From Lederbergia wuyishanensis (lineage in GTDB: Bacteria > Bacillota > Bacilli > Bacillales > Bacillaceae_C), in the NCBI RefSeq assembly GCF_022900255.1, contig NZ_JALIRM010000006.1, positions 1 through 64,000 of the forward strand: a stretch of 64,000 bases of DNA, read 5' to 3'. Below, piece by piece: positions 36,077-46,506 of this stretch; positions within the stretch are counted from its first letter, which is position 1, and each line of letters begins with the position of its first letter. The notes beneath the pieces are model-generated. The model was not told the origin of the DNA and did no database searches. It was given only the letters and a program-made list of their open reading frames with translations. The position numbers and the translations under genes were made by a program.

Positions 36077-37213
36077 ATGAATTTTCGACTAAGTGAAGAG
36101 CATGAAATGATTAGGAAGATGGTCCGAGATTTTGCTGAGAATGAAGTGGCACCAACTGCGGCGGAGAGAGATGAAGAAGAACGGTTTGATATGGATATAT
36201 TTGTGAAAATGGCTGAACTCGGATTAACTGGGATTCCGTGGCCGGAGGAATATGGTGGGATTGGAAGCGACTATTTAGCGTACTGTATCGCGGTTGAGGA
36301 ACTTTCTCGAGTATGTGCATCAACCGGTGTCACTCTTTCAGCCCATACATCACTCGCTTGCTGGCCCTTATTTAAGTTTGGAACGGAAGAACAGAAGCAA
36401 AAGTACTTACGCTCAATGGCTGAAGGATCAAAAATAGGTGCTTATGGCCTTACAGAACCTGGATCTGGCTCAGATGCAGGTGGAATGAGAACTACGGCCC
36501 GTCTTGACGGAGCCCATTATATTTTGAACGGGTCAAAAATTTTCATTACAAATGGTGGCATCGCAGACTTTTATATTGTTTTTGCCTTAACGAATCCGAA
36601 TGACAAACGTAGTACGACCGCCTTTATAATAGAAAAAGATTTTGAAGGCTTCACCGTTGGAAAAAAAGAGAAAAAACTAGGGATACGTTCTTCACCAACT
36701 ACTGAAATCATTTTTGAAGACTGTAAAGTTCCTGCTGAAAATGTCCTCGGTGAAATTGGGCAAGGTTTTAAAATTGCCATGATGACACTTGACGGTGGTC
36801 GTAACGGGATTGCTGCACAAGCAGTTGGGATTGCCCAAGGAGCGTTAGATGCCGCCATAGCCTATGCAAAGGAAAGAAAACAATTCGGAAAGCCAATCGT
36901 CGAAAACCAAGGAATTTCTTTCAAACTTGCGGATATGGCGACTTCTATTGAAGCATCGCGCCTTCTCACTTATCAAGCGGCATGGTTAGAATCAATGGGA
37001 CTGCCATATGGAAAAGAATCCGCAATGTCTAAATTGATGGCAGGCGATACAGCAATGAAAGTGACGACTGAAGCCGTACAGATTTTTGGTGGCTACGGCT
37101 ATACAAAGGATTACCCTGTAGAGCGTTATATGAGGGATGCGAAAATAACTCAAATATACGAAGGTACTCAGGAAATTCAACGTCTCGTTATTTCCCGAAT
37201 GTTAACGAAATAA
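36077..37213 (+). CDS. Acyl-CoA dehydrogenase (second paralogue)
   Basis: This second enzyme is the same length (378 residues) and clearly paralogous: [15 protein letters not shown] near 122, [23 protein letters not shown] near 336 and the catalytic Glu in [11 protein letters not shown] near 363. The pair probably differ in acyl chain specificity, for example butyryl versus branched isobutyryl or isovaleryl substrates, which would suit the neighbouring mutase; this is inference. Start ATG 36077 follows TTAGGAGG. Confidence 0.92.
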   Translation: MNFRLSEEHEMIRKMVRDFAENEVAPTAAERDEEERFDMDIFVKMAELGLTGIPWPEEYGGIGSDYLAYCIAVEELSRVCASTGVTLSAHTSLACWPLFKFGTEEQKQKYLRSMAEGSKIGAYGLTEPGSGSDAGGMRTTARLDGAHYILNGSKIFITNGGIADFYIVFALTNPNDKRSTTAFIIEKDFEGFTVGKKEKKLGIRSSPTTEIIFEDCKVPAENVLGEIGQGFKIAMMTLDGGRNGIAAQAVGIAQGALDAAIAYAKERKQFGKPIVENQGISFKLADMATSIEASRLLTYQAAWLESMGLPYGKESAMSKLMAGDTAMKVTTEAVQIFGGYGYTKDYPVERYMRDAKITQIYEGTQEIQRLVISRMLTK

Positions 37214-37278
37214 ATAGTCATAAAAATATTAGCCGCTAACACTTACGCATTTTTAATAGAAGGAAGGTGAAGAAGGAA

Positions 37279-37911
37279 GTGGAGCAGAAAAGGGAGGTTC
37301 AAGCTTCCGTAAAAGATGAAAGCCTCATTAAGAAACGTCGCGCCCAGATGATTCACGGAGCAGTATCACTTTTTAAAGAAAAGGGTTTCCATCGAACAAC
37401 GACAAGAGAAATTGCCAAAGCATCCGGTTTTAGTATTGGGACGTTGTATGAATATATCAGAACGAAAGAAGATGTCCTCTATCTTGTTTGCGATAGTATT
37501 TATGATGAAGTGAGCGAACGTTTAAGCAGCATCGACCTCGGTCAAGGAACTCTCGAAAGCCTTAAGCTTGGGATAAGACATTATTTTAAATTAATCGACG
37601 ATATGCAAGATGAAGTACTTGTCATGTACCAAGAGGCAAAAGCACTTTCTCAAGAAGCAATTCCATACGTCTTAAAAAAGGAATTGGAAATGGTCTCGAT
37701 GTTCGAAAGATTGATTAACCGCTGTGTGGAGAATGGAGAATTGAATATAGGAAAAGAGCATCAACATTTACTCGCACATAACATCTTTGTTCAAGGCCAA
37801 ATGTGGGGTTTCCGTCGTTGGGCTTTTAAAAAATTATATTCTATTGAGGACTATATAACACTCCAAATTGAATTGCTTTTTTCAGGAATTCAAGGCTACG
37901 AAACGAAATAG
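37279..37911 (+). CDS. TetR-family regulator of the acyl-CoA operon
   Basis: This regulator of about 210 residues has a TetR N-terminal HTH ([44 protein letters not shown]) and a C-terminal ligand domain resembling FadR-type regulators. It lies inside the acyl-CoA block, and palindromes at 30487-30500 and 32731-32744 are plausible operators, with acyl-CoA as probable inducer. GTG 37279 gives usable spacing to AGGAAGG; GTG 37267 is also possible. icmF follows after 11 bases. Confidence 0.87.
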   Translation: MEQKREVQASVKDESLIKKRRAQMIHGAVSLFKEKGFHRTTTREIAKASGFSIGTLYEYIRTKEDVLYLVCDSIYDEVSERLSSIDLGQGTLESLKLGIRHYFKLIDDMQDEVLVMYQEAKALSQEAIPYVLKKELEMVSMFERLINRCVENGELNIGKEHQHLLAHNIFVQGQMWGFRRWAFKKLYSIEDYITLQIELLFSGIQGYETK

Positions 37912-37922
37912 GAGGGGTTAAC

Positions 37923-40900
37923 GTGACTGCTGAACTTTACAAACCAAAGAATCATGTCCGATTCATAACTGCATCCAGCTTATTTGATGGACATGATGCC
38001 TCCATAAATATAATGAGGAGAATATTACAGGCAAGTGGTGCTGAAGTCATTCATCTTGGTCATAATCGATCTGTTGAAGAAGTGGTCAATGCAGCTATTC
38101 AAGAGGATGTCCAAGGTATTGCTATATCTTCTTATCAAGGTGGTCATGTCGAGTATTTTAAATATATGTACGATTTACTCGTTGAAAAAGGTGCCTCGCA
38201 TATCCGGATTTATGGTGGAGGCGGCGGTGTCATCATTCCACGTGAAATAAAAGAACTTCATGAATATGGAATCGCAAGGATTTTTTCTCCCGAAGATGGA
38301 CGGATCCACGGTCTACAAGGCATGATCAATATTATGCTTAAAGAATGTGATTTAGAGGCTCCTATTCAGTCCCTCGAAAATGAAGTTAAACATCTGCTTG
38401 ATGGAAATATGCAGTCAGCCGCCAAATTAATTACTTTAGCTGAAAATAATAGAGAGTCTTTTGCTAGCATTTTTGAAAAAGTAAAAGACAATGCGGGAAA
38501 TGCTCCTGTACTTGGGATAACGGGGACAGGGGGAGCGGGTAAAAGCTCACTTACAGACGAATTAATCCGCAGATTTATCAATGAATTTCCCGATAAAAGA
38601 GTAGCCATTCTATCAATAGATCCGACAAAACAAAAAACAGGTGGAGCACTTTTAGGCGACAGGATTAGAATGAATGCTATCTTCTCGCCAAATGTATATA
38701 TGAGAAGCTTAGCGACGCGAGGTTCGAAAAGTGAAGTATCCAATGCGATCCAAGATGCAATTCACATCGTGAAAGCCGCTGGTGTGGATCTCGTAGTTGT
38801 TGAAACGAGTGGCATTGGCCAGGGTGATGCGGAAATAAGCCAAATTAGTGATATTTCGATGTACGTAATGACGAGCGAATTTGGAGCCCCTTCTCAGCTT
38901 GAAAAAATTGACATGATTGACTATGCAGACCTCATTGTCATTAATAAATTTGAGCGAAAAGGATCAGAGGATGCTAGAAATCAAGTAAGGAAGCAATACC
39001 AGCGCAGCCATCTGCTATTCGAACATGATCTCGAATCGATGCCTGTGTATGGTACAATCGCCAGCCAATTTAATGATCCAGGAACAAACGCAGTGTTTGC
39101 TGCACTAGTTGGAAAAATAAATGAAAAAACCGGTACAAAATGGAACTTTTCTGAAAAACAAATAGAAGTTAGTGAAAAAAGAGACATTATCATTCCTGTT
39201 AATCGCCAGCATTACTTACGTGAAATTGTCGATACTGTGCGCAATTATCACAAACAAATAGAAGTGCAAGTGAAACTAGCACGTAAGCTTTTTCAACTTG
39301 ATGGGGCGATTGCAACTGCAAAAGAAAGTGATGTGACACCAAACGTCATAGAAGAACTAGAGAAATTAAAGGAAACAACAAAAGTTCAACTTTCCCCAGC
39401 TTCAATTAACATTCTTGGACAATGGGATGCTTTAAAAGAAAAATACGCAGCTGACCAGTTCACGACAAAAATACGCAATCGTGAAATTACTACTGAATTA
39501 AAAGTTCGAACCTTATCTGGTCTATCTATTCCAAAAGTAGCTCTTCCGAAATACAAAGATTACGGGGAAATTTTAAAATGGGTGTATAAAGAAAATGTTC
39601 CAGGCTCCTTTCCCTACACAGCTGGTGTTTTTCCATTTAAACGGCAAGGTGAAGATCCTAAACGACAATTTGCGGGAGAAGGTACTCCTGAACGGACGAA
39701 TCGTCGTTTTCACTATTTATCAAAGGATGATGATGCAAAACGATTGAGTACAGCTTTCGATTCAGTTACTTTGTACGGTGAAGATCCGGATTACAGGCCT
39801 GATATTTATGGAAAAGTGGGGGAGAGCGGAGTGAGTATTTGCACTCTCGATGATATGAAGAAACTGTATGATGGATTCGACCTTTGCTCTCCTACGACAT
39901 CCGTATCAATGACGATTAATGGACCAGCACCGATTATTTTAGCGATGTTTTTAAATACAGCTATTGCGCAACAAACGGAAATCAAAACAAATGATTTAGG
40001 CAGGGAACTAACAAGCGTAGAATATGCCGAAGTTAAGGCTCAAACTTTAGAAACAGTAAGAGGAACGGTTCAGGCTGATATTTTAAAGGAAGAGCAAGGA
40101 CAGAATACGTGCATTTTCTCTACTGAATTTGCTCTGCGAATGATGGGTGACATCCAGCAGTATTTTATTGATCACCAAATCCGGAATTACTACTCCGTTT
40201 CGATTTCTGGTTATCATATTGCAGAGGCAGGGGCAAATCCTATTTCGCAGCTGGCTTTTACTCTCGCGAACGGATTCACATATGTAGAATATTATTTAAG
40301 TCGTGGAATGGATATTAATGATTTTGCTCCAAATCTTTCGTTCTTTTTCTCGAACGGTCTGGATTCTGAGTATACAGTTATTGGCAGAGTGGCTAGAAGA
40401 ATATGGGCAATAGTCATGCGTGATAAATATGGAGCGGATGAGCGTAGTCAAAAATTGAAATATCATATTCAAACATCAGGGCGCTCTCTTCATGCTCAGG
40501 AAATAGATTTTAATGATATCCGTACGACGTTGCAAGCATTAATGGCTCTCCAAGATAATTGTAATTCCCTTCACACAAACGCGTATGATGAAGCAATTAC
40601 GACCCCAACTGAAGAATCGGTTCGCCGTGCTATGGCAATACAAATGATCATAACGAAAGAACATGGTTTATCGAAAAATGAAAACCCACTACAAGGTTCG
40701 TTTATCATTGAAGAACTGACGGATTTGGTTGAAGAGGCCGTATTACAAGAATTTGAGCGGCTTAATGATCGTGGCGGGGTGTTAGGTGCAATGGAAACTC
40801 AATATCAGCGCGGTAAAATTCAAGAGGAATCCATGTATTATGAAATGTTAAAGCATTCGGGGAGACTCCCAATTATTGGGGTCAATACGTACTTAAATCC

Positions 40901-41165
40901 GAATCCACCTTCAGAGGAAGAAATGAACAACATCCAACTCGCCCGTGCTTCAAGGGAAGAAAAAGAAACGCAAATTAAAAACTTACAATCCTTCCAACAG
41001 AAAAATAAAGACAAAGTAGAACAAGCCCTTACTAATTTAAAAGAAACAGCCATTAATGGAGGAAATATATTTGCCGAACTGATGGAAACAACGAAAGTGG
41101 CGAGTCTCGGACAAATCACATATGCTCTTTACAAAGTAGGTGGAAAGTACCGCCGAAACATGTAA
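37923..41165 (+). CDS. icmF: Fused isobutyryl-CoA mutase IcmF
   Basis: This 1080-residue adenosylcobalamin enzyme interconverts isobutyryl-CoA and n-butyryl-CoA and, in studied homologues, isovaleryl-CoA and pivalyl-CoA. Domain order is characteristic: a B12-binding domain (10-140) with FDGHDASI (cobalt-ligating H24), SSYQGGH near 70 and GGGGG near 98; a MeaB-like GTPase chaperone (about 195-420) with P-loop GTGGAGKSS at 201-209; and a mutase TIM barrel with [13 protein letters not shown] and [19 protein letters not shown] 37923 follows AGGAGGGG. It depends on the cobalamin uptake genes at 22.9-26.2 kb. Confidence 0.97.
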   Translation: MTAELYKPKNHVRFITASSLFDGHDASINIMRRILQASGAEVIHLGHNRSVEEVVNAAIQEDVQGIAISSYQGGHVEYFKYMYDLLVEKGASHIRIYGGGGGVIIPREIKELHEYGIARIFSPEDGRIHGLQGMINIMLKECDLEAPIQSLENEVKHLLDGNMQSAAKLITLAENNRESFASIFEKVKDNAGNAPVLGITGTGGAGKSSLTDELIRRFINEFPDKRVAILSIDPTKQKTGGALLGDRIRMNAIFSPNVYMRSLATRGSKSEVSNAIQDAIHIVKAAGVDLVVVETSGIGQGDAEISQISDISMYVMTSEFGAPSQLEKIDMIDYADLIVINKFERKGSEDARNQVRKQYQRSHLLFEHDLESMPVYGTIASQFNDPGTNAVFAALVGKINEKTGTKWNFSEKQIEVSEKRDIIIPVNRQHYLREIVDTVRNYHKQIEVQVKLARKLFQLDGAIATAKESDVTPNVIEELEKLKETTKVQLSPASINILGQWDALKEKYAADQFTTKIRNREITTELKVRTLSGLSIPKVALPKYKDYGEILKWVYKENVPGSFPYTAGVFPFKRQGEDPKRQFAGEGTPERTNRRFHYLSKDDDAKRLSTAFDSVTLYGEDPDYRPDIYGKVGESGVSICTLDDMKKLYDGFDLCSPTTSVSMTINGPAPIILAMFLNTAIAQQTEIKTNDLGRELTSVEYAEVKAQTLETVRGTVQADILKEEQGQNTCIFSTEFALRMMGDIQQYFIDHQIRNYYSVSISGYHIAEAGANPISQLAFTLANGFTYVEYYLSRGMDINDFAPNLSFFFSNGLDSEYTVIGRVARRIWAIVMRDKYGADERSQKLKYHIQTSGRSLHAQEIDFNDIRTTLQALMALQDNCNSLHTNAYDEAITTPTEESVRRAMAIQMIITKEHGLSKNENPLQGSFIIEELTDLVEEAVLQEFERLNDRGGVLGAMETQYQRGKIQEESMYYEMLKHSGRLPIIGVNTYLNPNPPSEEEMNNIQLARASREEKETQIKNLQSFQQKNKDKVEQALTNLKETAINGGNIFAELMETTKVASLGQITYALYKVGGKYRRNM

Positions 41166-41377
41166 ACATAAAAAAACAGCTTTATTAGAATAAAACATTT
41201 AATATTTGGCGAAAACAGTGGCATAAATGAAAACAATTTGTTTATAATGGTGAGTATGGATTTTTAGTTTATGAACTTATTATTTTTAATCTAGACTTTT
41301 AGAGTCTAGCAACAACATTTAACAAGCAACATAATGGTGCTTGGTTTTAGTAAACAGAGTGAAGGGATGTGCGGTTT

Positions 41378-41971
41378 TTGAGTTTATTGCAATTGTCCAA
41401 AGAAGAATTGAAAGAAATGTCTTTTATTGAAATTGCTGAACATATCTTTGAAGAGAAAAGAGAAGCAATTTTTTTCAAAGATCTCGTTGAAGAAATTGCA
41501 AATTATCTTGAACTGTCAGAAGAAGAGAAAACTCAGCGAATGCTACAATTTTATACAGATTTGAATGTAGATGGACGCTTTTTAACGTTAGGAGAAAATC
41601 GTTGGGGGCTACGTGAGTGGTATCCTATCGATCAGATTGATGAAGAAGTTATTACGCCTGTAAAACCGAAGAAGAAGAAAAAGGCTAAATTAGACTTGGA
41701 TGATGAAGATTTAGATCTTGAAGATGAAGATCTTGACTATGACCTTGATGAAGAAGAAGAGTTTGACGATATCGACGAACTTGATGAAGAAGAAGATGAA
41801 AGTCTTGAAGCTCTTCGCGAGGAAGAAGACGAATTTGAAGAAGATGAATTAATAGAAGATGATTATGAAATAGAAGATGATGAAGAAGAACTTGAGATAG
41901 AAGATGAGGTTGAAGACCTCGAATTAGATGATGAAGAAGAGGATGTAGAGGAAGAGGAAGAAGAAGAATAA
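41378..41971 (+). CDS. rpoE: RNA polymerase delta subunit
   Basis: The delta subunit promotes RNA polymerase recycling and initiation specificity. The N-terminal 90 residues are the folded HARE-HTH domain (LSKEELKEMSFIEIAEHIFEE and FYTDLNVDGRFLTLG), followed by a Lys-rich patch (PKKKKKAK) and a very acidic disordered tail. TTG 41378 is the preferred start: it is eight bases from GAAGGG and aligns with the B. subtilis N-terminus; a GTG at 41369 overlaps the ribosome site. In B. subtilis pyrG follows; here only its leader does. Confidence 0.95.
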   Translation: MSLLQLSKEELKEMSFIEIAEHIFEEKREAIFFKDLVEEIANYLELSEEEKTQRMLQFYTDLNVDGRFLTLGENRWGLREWYPIDQIDEEVITPVKPKKKKKAKLDLDDEDLDLEDEDLDYDLDEEEEFDDIDELDEEEDESLEALREEEDEFEEDELIEDDYEIEDDEEELEIEDEVEDLELDDEEEDVEEEEEEE

Positions 41972-41976
41972 TCCTC

Positions 41977-42080
41977 TTGACTTACTATCCATGAGTATGT
42001 AGAATTTTATTTGGGCTCCTTGAAAAAGGACTGAAGAAAATTATTTCACGCTCCCTTACGTTTGTGTGGGGGCGTTTTTT
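41977..42080 (+). promoter_or_regulatory. pyrG-type promoter and CTP-sensing attenuator, without pyrG
   Basis: TTGACT (41977-41982) and TAGAAT (42000-42005) are 17 bases apart. Seven bases later, transcription would begin GGGCTCC (42013-42019), the start at which B. subtilis pyrG adds extra G residues when CTP is low. Downstream, CGCTCCC (42049-42055) and GGGGGCG (42068-42074) form a terminator with six T. Its left arm, CTCCCTTAC, is the C/U-rich target that poly-G can pair with to antiterminate. Confidence 0.85.
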
Positions 42081-42104
42081 ATTTTTGTTAGGAATCTACA
42101 AATT

Positions 42105-42120
42105 GAGGAATCATATGTGA
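42105..42120 (+). pseudogene. Possible vestigial pyrG start
   Basis: After the attenuator, GAGGAA is followed at normal spacing by ATG (42115-42117) and then immediately TGA. This is where the pyrG coding region should begin. I see no pyrG-like protein sequence after it, so the gene appears removed at or near its first codon. This is inference from position. Confidence 0.4.
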
Positions 42121-42152
42121 TGTCAAAATAACCCGTATATAATTATTCGGGG

Positions 42153-42329
42153 GTGCGAATATGGTTTTTTGTTAATTTTATTTTGATTGTGGTTCTCAGT
42201 ATTGCTTCTTCGTTTTCTTTTATCAATAAAACAACATTTATGGGAAGTATAAAAATTTCACAAGAGATAAAAGAGAATTTTTTTACGGAACTAAAAAAAC
42301 GATGCCATAACATTGAGGTACAAGTATAA
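42153..42329 (+). CDS. Possible 58-residue membrane peptide
   Basis: A GTG-started frame of 58 codons encodes a hydrophobic N-terminus of about 20 residues (WFFVNFILIVVLSIASSF) and a charged C-terminal tail ending in HNIEVQV. It resembles a single-pass membrane peptide and is closed by its own terminator ten bases later. The G-rich stretch is too close to the GTG to be a good ribosome site, so expression is uncertain. No family recognised. Confidence 0.35.
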   Translation: MRIWFFVNFILIVVLSIASSFSFINKTTFMGSIKISQEIKENFFTELKKRCHNIEVQV

Positions 42330-42338
42330 AATGTTGAG

Positions 42339-42365
42339 ATGCCTTTTTACAAAGGGCATTTTTTA
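42339..42365 (+). terminator. Terminator downstream of the small membrane frame
   Basis: ATGCCTTT (42339-42346) pairs with AAAGGGCAT (42351-42359; one G-T pair) and leads into a T tract. Confidence 0.75.
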
Positions 42366-42429
42366 TGGACTTCTTAACACAATCAAAAATAAGCCATGAT
42401 TATACAACTATGTTTATGTGATCAAAAGG

Positions 42430-42757
42430 GGGATAAATAGTCGTGTATCTTTGCTTTACCAATGCTGGCTTGTTAATAGGCTGAGATGAATCCCGAGTAT
42501 TGCCATCATTGGCTGGGTCATTGTTTTTTACATCTCATTACAACTGTCTTTCAAGAACTTTTGAAAAAGTATATTAAAAATGCAATCAAAGTGATCTGAC
42601 TATCTGAGGTGAAAATGTGGCTTAGATAGCCAATATAGCTGTAATGTTAGCAAAGAGGAAAATGAGTTTCCGATAAAGATACCAAAGATGGAACTATAGT
42701 CTATCATACAAAAGATGGGGAATTTGTTATTCACATTCGAAAGCGAGCGGAAGAAAG
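42430..42757 (+). pseudogene. Decayed coding remnants upstream of the DUF1846 gene
   Basis: Short open pieces in shifting frames look like former coding sequence: VYLCFTNAGLLIG from 42443, a hydrophobic IPSIAIIGWVIVFYISL stretch near 42490, and a charged tail [20 protein letters not shown] whose TGA overlaps the ATG of the next gene (ATGA). I cannot name the parent gene or genes. The pattern is consistent with frameshifted debris from a deletion or insertion at the pyrG site. Confidence 0.35.
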
Positions 42758-44266
42758 ATGAAAAAAGTTGGATTTGATTCAGAGAAATACTTGGAAGAAC
42801 AATCTTCCTATATCCTTGAACGGGTACAACACTATGATAAGCTTTACTTGGAGTTCGGCGGCAAATTGATCGGCGACAAACATGCCAAGCGTGTTTTGCC
42901 GGGATTTGACGAAGATGCAAAGATGAAGTTGCTGGCTACACTGAAAGAGAAAGCGGAGATCATTATCTGCGTGTATGCAAGTGACATAGAGCGGAAAAAG
43001 ATACGCGAAGATTACGGGATCACTTATGACCAAGATGTCTTGCGATTGATCGATGAATATCGCGGATACGGCATATCTGTTAACAGTGTCTTGATTACAC
43101 GTTACCAAGAGCAGCCGAATGCCAAAGTGTTCATGGCGAAGCTGGAACGGAGCGGTATCAACGTTTACACTCATCGCGCTATTGAAGGTTACCCGACAAA
43201 TGTGGAAGCGATCATCGGCGAGGAAGGATTTGCAAAGAACCCTTATATTAAAACGACTAAGCCGATCATAGTTGTAACTGGGCCTGGACCGGCAAGCGGA
43301 AAGCTTGCGACTTGTTTAAACCAAATGTACCACGAACATGAATTAGGAAACAATATAGGCTATGCCAAGTTTGAAACGTTTCCCGTTTGGAACTTGCCAT
43401 TGAAGCATCCTGTGAATATTGCTTATGAAGCCGCTACTGTGGATTTGAAAGACGTGAATATGATCGACAACTACCACTATGAAGCTTACGGAGAAGTGGC
43501 GGTCAATTACAATCGCGATATCGAAACGTTCCCGGTCATCAAACGGATTATTGAAAAAATCACGGGTAAAGAATCCGTTTATCAATCGCCAACCGATATG
43601 GGTGTCAATCGCCTTAAGTCGGGTATCATAGATGATCAAGTCGTACGGGAAGCAGCAAAGCAAGAAATCATCCGGCGTAGTTTCGCTGTAGAAAACGAAT
43701 ATAAAAAAGGATCAGCGGATGAAGATACTCTTCGGCGTATGCAAGTGATTTTAGAAGAAAGCGACTTAAAAAAAGAAGATCGGGTACCAGTGTTGGCAGC
43801 ACGCAACTATGCAATAACAGTGCAGGATAGGATTGGCAGCACGAATCTGCAGGCAGTGATTGCGATCGAACTGCCAAATGGCGAGATCATTACTGGACGA
43901 ACTACAAAACTAATGGATGCTTCGGCAGCGGCAATTCTGAATGGATTGAAGTTACTCGCTAATATAGCAGATGAAATTGATCTTTTGACACCGATGATCT
44001 TGCAAACCATCCAGCGTTTAAAAACGGATGATCTAAACAGTAGAGTACCGACATTAAGTGCAAACGAATTGTTGATTGCATTGGCAATCAGTGCAGTCAC
44101 CAATCCTACTGCTCAGCTCGCTTATCAGCAACTGCCGAATTTAAAAGCCGCACAAGCTCATTCTACGGTCATTTTGAACAGAGAAAACGAACAGACCCTG
44201 AAAAAACTTGGCATCGATATCACCAATGACCCGGTATACCCAACAGACAATCTGTATTATAATTAA
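42758..44266 (+). CDS. DUF1846 family protein
   Basis: This 502-residue protein of the DUF1846 family begins [15 protein letters not shown], contains the glycine-rich [15 protein letters not shown] loop near 172, and has [17 protein letters not shown] and [18 protein letters not shown]. Structures exist for the family, but no function that I can state. By eye, its base composition and codon choice (many CGG, GGC, GCC) are more GC-rich than neighbouring genes, suggesting acquisition. GGAAG precedes the ATG. It sits exactly where pyrG belongs. Confidence 0.85.
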   Translation: MKKVGFDSEKYLEEQSSYILERVQHYDKLYLEFGGKLIGDKHAKRVLPGFDEDAKMKLLATLKEKAEIIICVYASDIERKKIREDYGITYDQDVLRLIDEYRGYGISVNSVLITRYQEQPNAKVFMAKLERSGINVYTHRAIEGYPTNVEAIIGEEGFAKNPYIKTTKPIIVVTGPGPASGKLATCLNQMYHEHELGNNIGYAKFETFPVWNLPLKHPVNIAYEAATVDLKDVNMIDNYHYEAYGEVAVNYNRDIETFPVIKRIIEKITGKESVYQSPTDMGVNRLKSGIIDDQVVREAAKQEIIRRSFAVENEYKKGSADEDTLRRMQVILEESDLKKEDRVPVLAARNYAITVQDRIGSTNLQAVIAIELPNGEIITGRTTKLMDASAAAILNGLKLLANIADEIDLLTPMILQTIQRLKTDDLNSRVPTLSANELLIALAISAVTNPTAQLAYQQLPNLKAAQAHSTVILNRENEQTLKKLGIDITNDPVYPTDNLYYN

Positions 44267-44296
44267 TTAATAATTGCAACCTTGTTTTTAAAGAAA

Positions 44297-44344
44297 AAAG
44301 GAGAACGGATCTCTATTATTTATAGTATCTGTTCTCCTTTTCAA
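44297..44344. terminator. Bidirectional terminator between DUF1846 gene and ywjG
   Basis: AAAGGAGAACGGAT (44297-44310) pairs with ATCTGTTCTCCTTT (about 44328-44341) along 14 positions, with A and T tails on the two sides. Confidence 0.85.
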
Positions 44345-44357
44345 TATTGCATTACCC

Positions 44358-44879
44358 TCATTCATACTCTTCTAGAATATCTTCTATTGAAAACTTCAAT
44401 GAAAAATAAATATAAAGTGCTGCCATTAAGGAAGGGAAGCCGACACGATTTCCATCTTCAGTTGGAAGCAGTGGTTTGACTAAGGATGTTTGAATAAAAA
44501 CATCTGCTAAATCGGCTAGGCTTTTACCTTCTGACTTATTTTCACCGGCTATGGCAACAAAAGAGATGTTTTTTTCAACTAGTTTTTCACCTAATGAGAT
44601 TGCGTCTTCATCATTAGCAAAACGAGTGATCAATAAAACTCTATCAGCATGGGTTAAAGAGTCAGTTGATTCCAAGCGTGTTGCACCTTTTAAAGGTTCT
44701 ACACCTTCAATCGCTTCTGACAAAACTCCTTCCATTTCCTTAAAACCTTTTATAAAAATAGCACCTTCTCCTGCAAGAGCCTGTGCCAAAACCCGAGCGC
44801 CATCTTCTATATTATATTCTTCTTTTTCAAAAATTCGTTTGAACAAGCCCGCCAATTGGGTCGTAAACATTTTTTGCAT
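44358..44879 (-). CDS. ywjG: YwjG/DUF2529 family protein
   Basis: This 173-residue protein resembles a SIS (sugar isomerase) fold: GAIFIKGFKEMEGV, DRVLLITRFANDEDAISLGEKLVEK and SFVAIAGENKSEGKSLADLADVFI are in the order expected for such a domain. B. subtilis YwjG sits next to spo0F as here; function unknown. ATG 44879 is nine bases from AGAGGAG; the GTG at 44888 touches that site. Transcribed away from spo0F. Confidence 0.87.
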   Translation of the reverse strand: MQKMFTTQLAGLFKRIFEKEEYNIEDGARVLAQALAGEGAIFIKGFKEMEGVLSEAIEGVEPLKGATRLESTDSLTHADRVLLITRFANDEDAISLGEKLVEKNISFVAIAGENKSEGKSLADLADVFIQTSLVKPLLPTEDGNRVGFPSLMAALYIYFSLKFSIEDILEEYE

Positions 44880-44958
44880 GTAATTCACTCCTCTTTGCTA
44901 TTATACTTTTACGTTTAAAAGTTTTTCAACTTATGTCAAATTAGGTCTTTTAATAATA

Positions 44959-44986
44959 GGAGGATAATAAGGTATAAGTGGAGAAT
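44959..44986 (+). promoter_or_regulatory. Putative sigma-H promoter of spo0F
   Basis: GGAGGATAA (44959-44967) fits the sigma-H -35 RnAGGAwwW, and GGAGAAT (44980-44986) fits the -10 RnnGAAT, with a 12-base spacer. In B. subtilis spo0F is sigma-H dependent. A TGTCAAA sequence just upstream (about 44934) is a weak Spo0A-box candidate. Confidence 0.65.
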
Positions 44987-45097
44987 ATATAAGTGTCTAT
45001 TTTTGATAATCTCACAAAAACAATTATCTAAATCCATCTAAATGCCCTATTAATTTTTGAAAATGTTCGTTATAATGAAATCAAAGAGGGGGATATA

Positions 45098-45472
45098 ATG
45101 AAGGAGAAAATTTTGATTGTCGATGACCAATTTGGAATTCGTATTTTATTGAATGAAATTTTACAAAAAGAAGGCTATCAAGTTTTCCAAGCAGCAAATG
45201 GTTTACAAGCTCTTGCTATTACAAAAAAACATGCCCTTGATCTTGTTTTACTAGATATGAAAATACCAGGGATGGATGGATTAGAAATATTGCAGCAGAT
45301 GAAAAAAATAAAACCGGATATTCGAGTCATTATTATGACTGCATATGGGGAATTAGAAAAGATGGAAGCTGCAAAGAAATTAGGGGCATTAGCCCATTTT
45401 ACAAAGCCATTCGACATTGTTGAACTTCGCCAAACGATTAGATCATACATACCATTAAAAATGGATACATAG
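45098..45472 (+). CDS. spo0F: Sporulation phosphorelay response regulator Spo0F
   Basis: This single-domain receiver of 124 residues accepts phosphate from sporulation kinases and passes it to Spo0B. The acidic pair D9-D10 ([10 protein letters not shown]), phosphoacceptor D53 ([13 protein letters not shown]), the switch Thr in IIMTAYGE and K103 or nearby in FTKPFD are intact. No output domain is present. GAGGGGG precedes ATG 45098. Confidence 0.96.
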   Translation: MKEKILIVDDQFGIRILLNEILQKEGYQVFQAANGLQALAITKKHALDLVLLDMKIPGMDGLEILQQMKKIKPDIRVIIMTAYGELEKMEAAKKLGALAHFTKPFDIVELRQTIRSYIPLKMDT

Positions 45473-45568
45473 CTTAAAAATTTTTATAATTCGATTTCCT
45501 CTGACAAAAAAATCATTTTCATAGTTGGTAATCATTTGTTGAATTTGATATGATGAAAATGAAAAATG

Positions 45569-45593
45569 TCCCTGTCCTTAATTGGGGACAGGA
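45569..45593 (+). repeat. GGGGACAGG-type hairpin in the fbaA leader
   Basis: CCTGTCC (45571-45577) pairs with GGACAGG (45586-45592). It is a minimal version of the repeat family found at 16626, 36007 and 60041, again just upstream of a ribosome site. Confidence 0.65.
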
Positions 45594-45639
45594 TGAAACA
45601 TGCACATTTGTGCCAGTTTATGTCAGAGGAGGAAAAACA

Positions 45640-46503
45640 ATGCCTTTAGTTTCCATGACCGAAATGCTTAATAAAGCAAAGGAAGGAAAATACGCGGTAG
45701 GTCAATTTAACTTAAATAACCTTGAGTTTACACAAGCAATCCTACAAGCGGCAGAAGAAGAAAAATCTCCTGTTATACTAGGTGTATCAGAAGGTGCTGC
45801 ACGCTATATGGGTGGTTTCAAGTTTGTAGTTAAAATGGTCGAAACTCTAATGGAGGAATATGGTACAACCGTTCCAGTAGCCATCCATTTAGATCATGGT
45901 TCAAGCTTTGAAGCTTGTGCAAAAGCAATTTATGCTGGCTTTACATCAGTAATGATTGATGGATCTCATTATCCACTTGAAGAGAACATTGAACTAACAA
46001 AGAAAGTAGTCGAGCTTGCACATATGTTCGGCGTTTCTGTAGAAGCTGAACTTGGTAGAATTGGTGGCCAGGAAGATGATTTGTCAGTTGATGATGCTGA
46101 CGCAGCTTACGCTATTCCTGAAGAATGTGATCGACTCGTTCGTGAAACAAAAGTAGATTGCTTTGCTCCTGCTTTAGGTTCAGTTCACGGTCCATATAAA
46201 GGTGAACCTAATCTAGGCTTTGATCGTATGGAAGAAGTCATGAACTTAACTGGAGTACCACTTGTTCTTCATGGAGGAACAGGCATTCCAACAAAAGACA
46301 TCCAACGTGCGATTTCACTTGGAACAGCTAAAATTAATGTAAACACTGAAAATCAAATTGCGTCTGCAGCACGTGTACGCGAAGTATTGGCAGCAGATGA
46401 AAATATGTACGACCCACGCAAATATTTGGGACCAGCACGCGATGCCATTAAAGAAACAGTTAAAGGCAAAATGCGTGAATTTGGTTCATCTGAAAAAGCA
46501 TAA
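45640..46503 (+). CDS. fbaA: Fructose-1,6-bisphosphate aldolase, class II
   Basis: This 287-residue zinc aldolase interconverts fructose 1,6-bisphosphate with dihydroxyacetone phosphate and glyceraldehyde 3-phosphate. Zinc and active-site motifs are [15 protein letters not shown] near 80, [14 protein letters not shown] near 132, [11 protein letters not shown] near 178 and LHGGTGIP near 207. ATG 45640 follows AGAGGAGG; the frame is open back to 45550 through the GGGGACAGG repeat, but that extension is not part of the protein. Confidence 0.96.
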   Translation: MPLVSMTEMLNKAKEGKYAVGQFNLNNLEFTQAILQAAEEEKSPVILGVSEGAARYMGGFKFVVKMVETLMEEYGTTVPVAIHLDHGSSFEACAKAIYAGFTSVMIDGSHYPLEENIELTKKVVELAHMFGVSVEAELGRIGGQEDDLSVDDADAAYAIPEECDRLVRETKVDCFAPALGSVHGPYKGEPNLGFDRMEEVMNLTGVPLVLHGGTGIPTKDIQRAISLGTAKINVNTENQIASAARVREVLAADENMYDPRKYLGPARDAIKETVKGKMREFGSSEKA

Positions 46504-46506
46504 TTT

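Noticed and set aside
45550-45639. N-terminal extension of fructose bisphosphate aldolase
   Set aside because: It translates the GGGGACAGG hairpin; ATG 45640 has AGAGGAGG and the conserved N-terminus.
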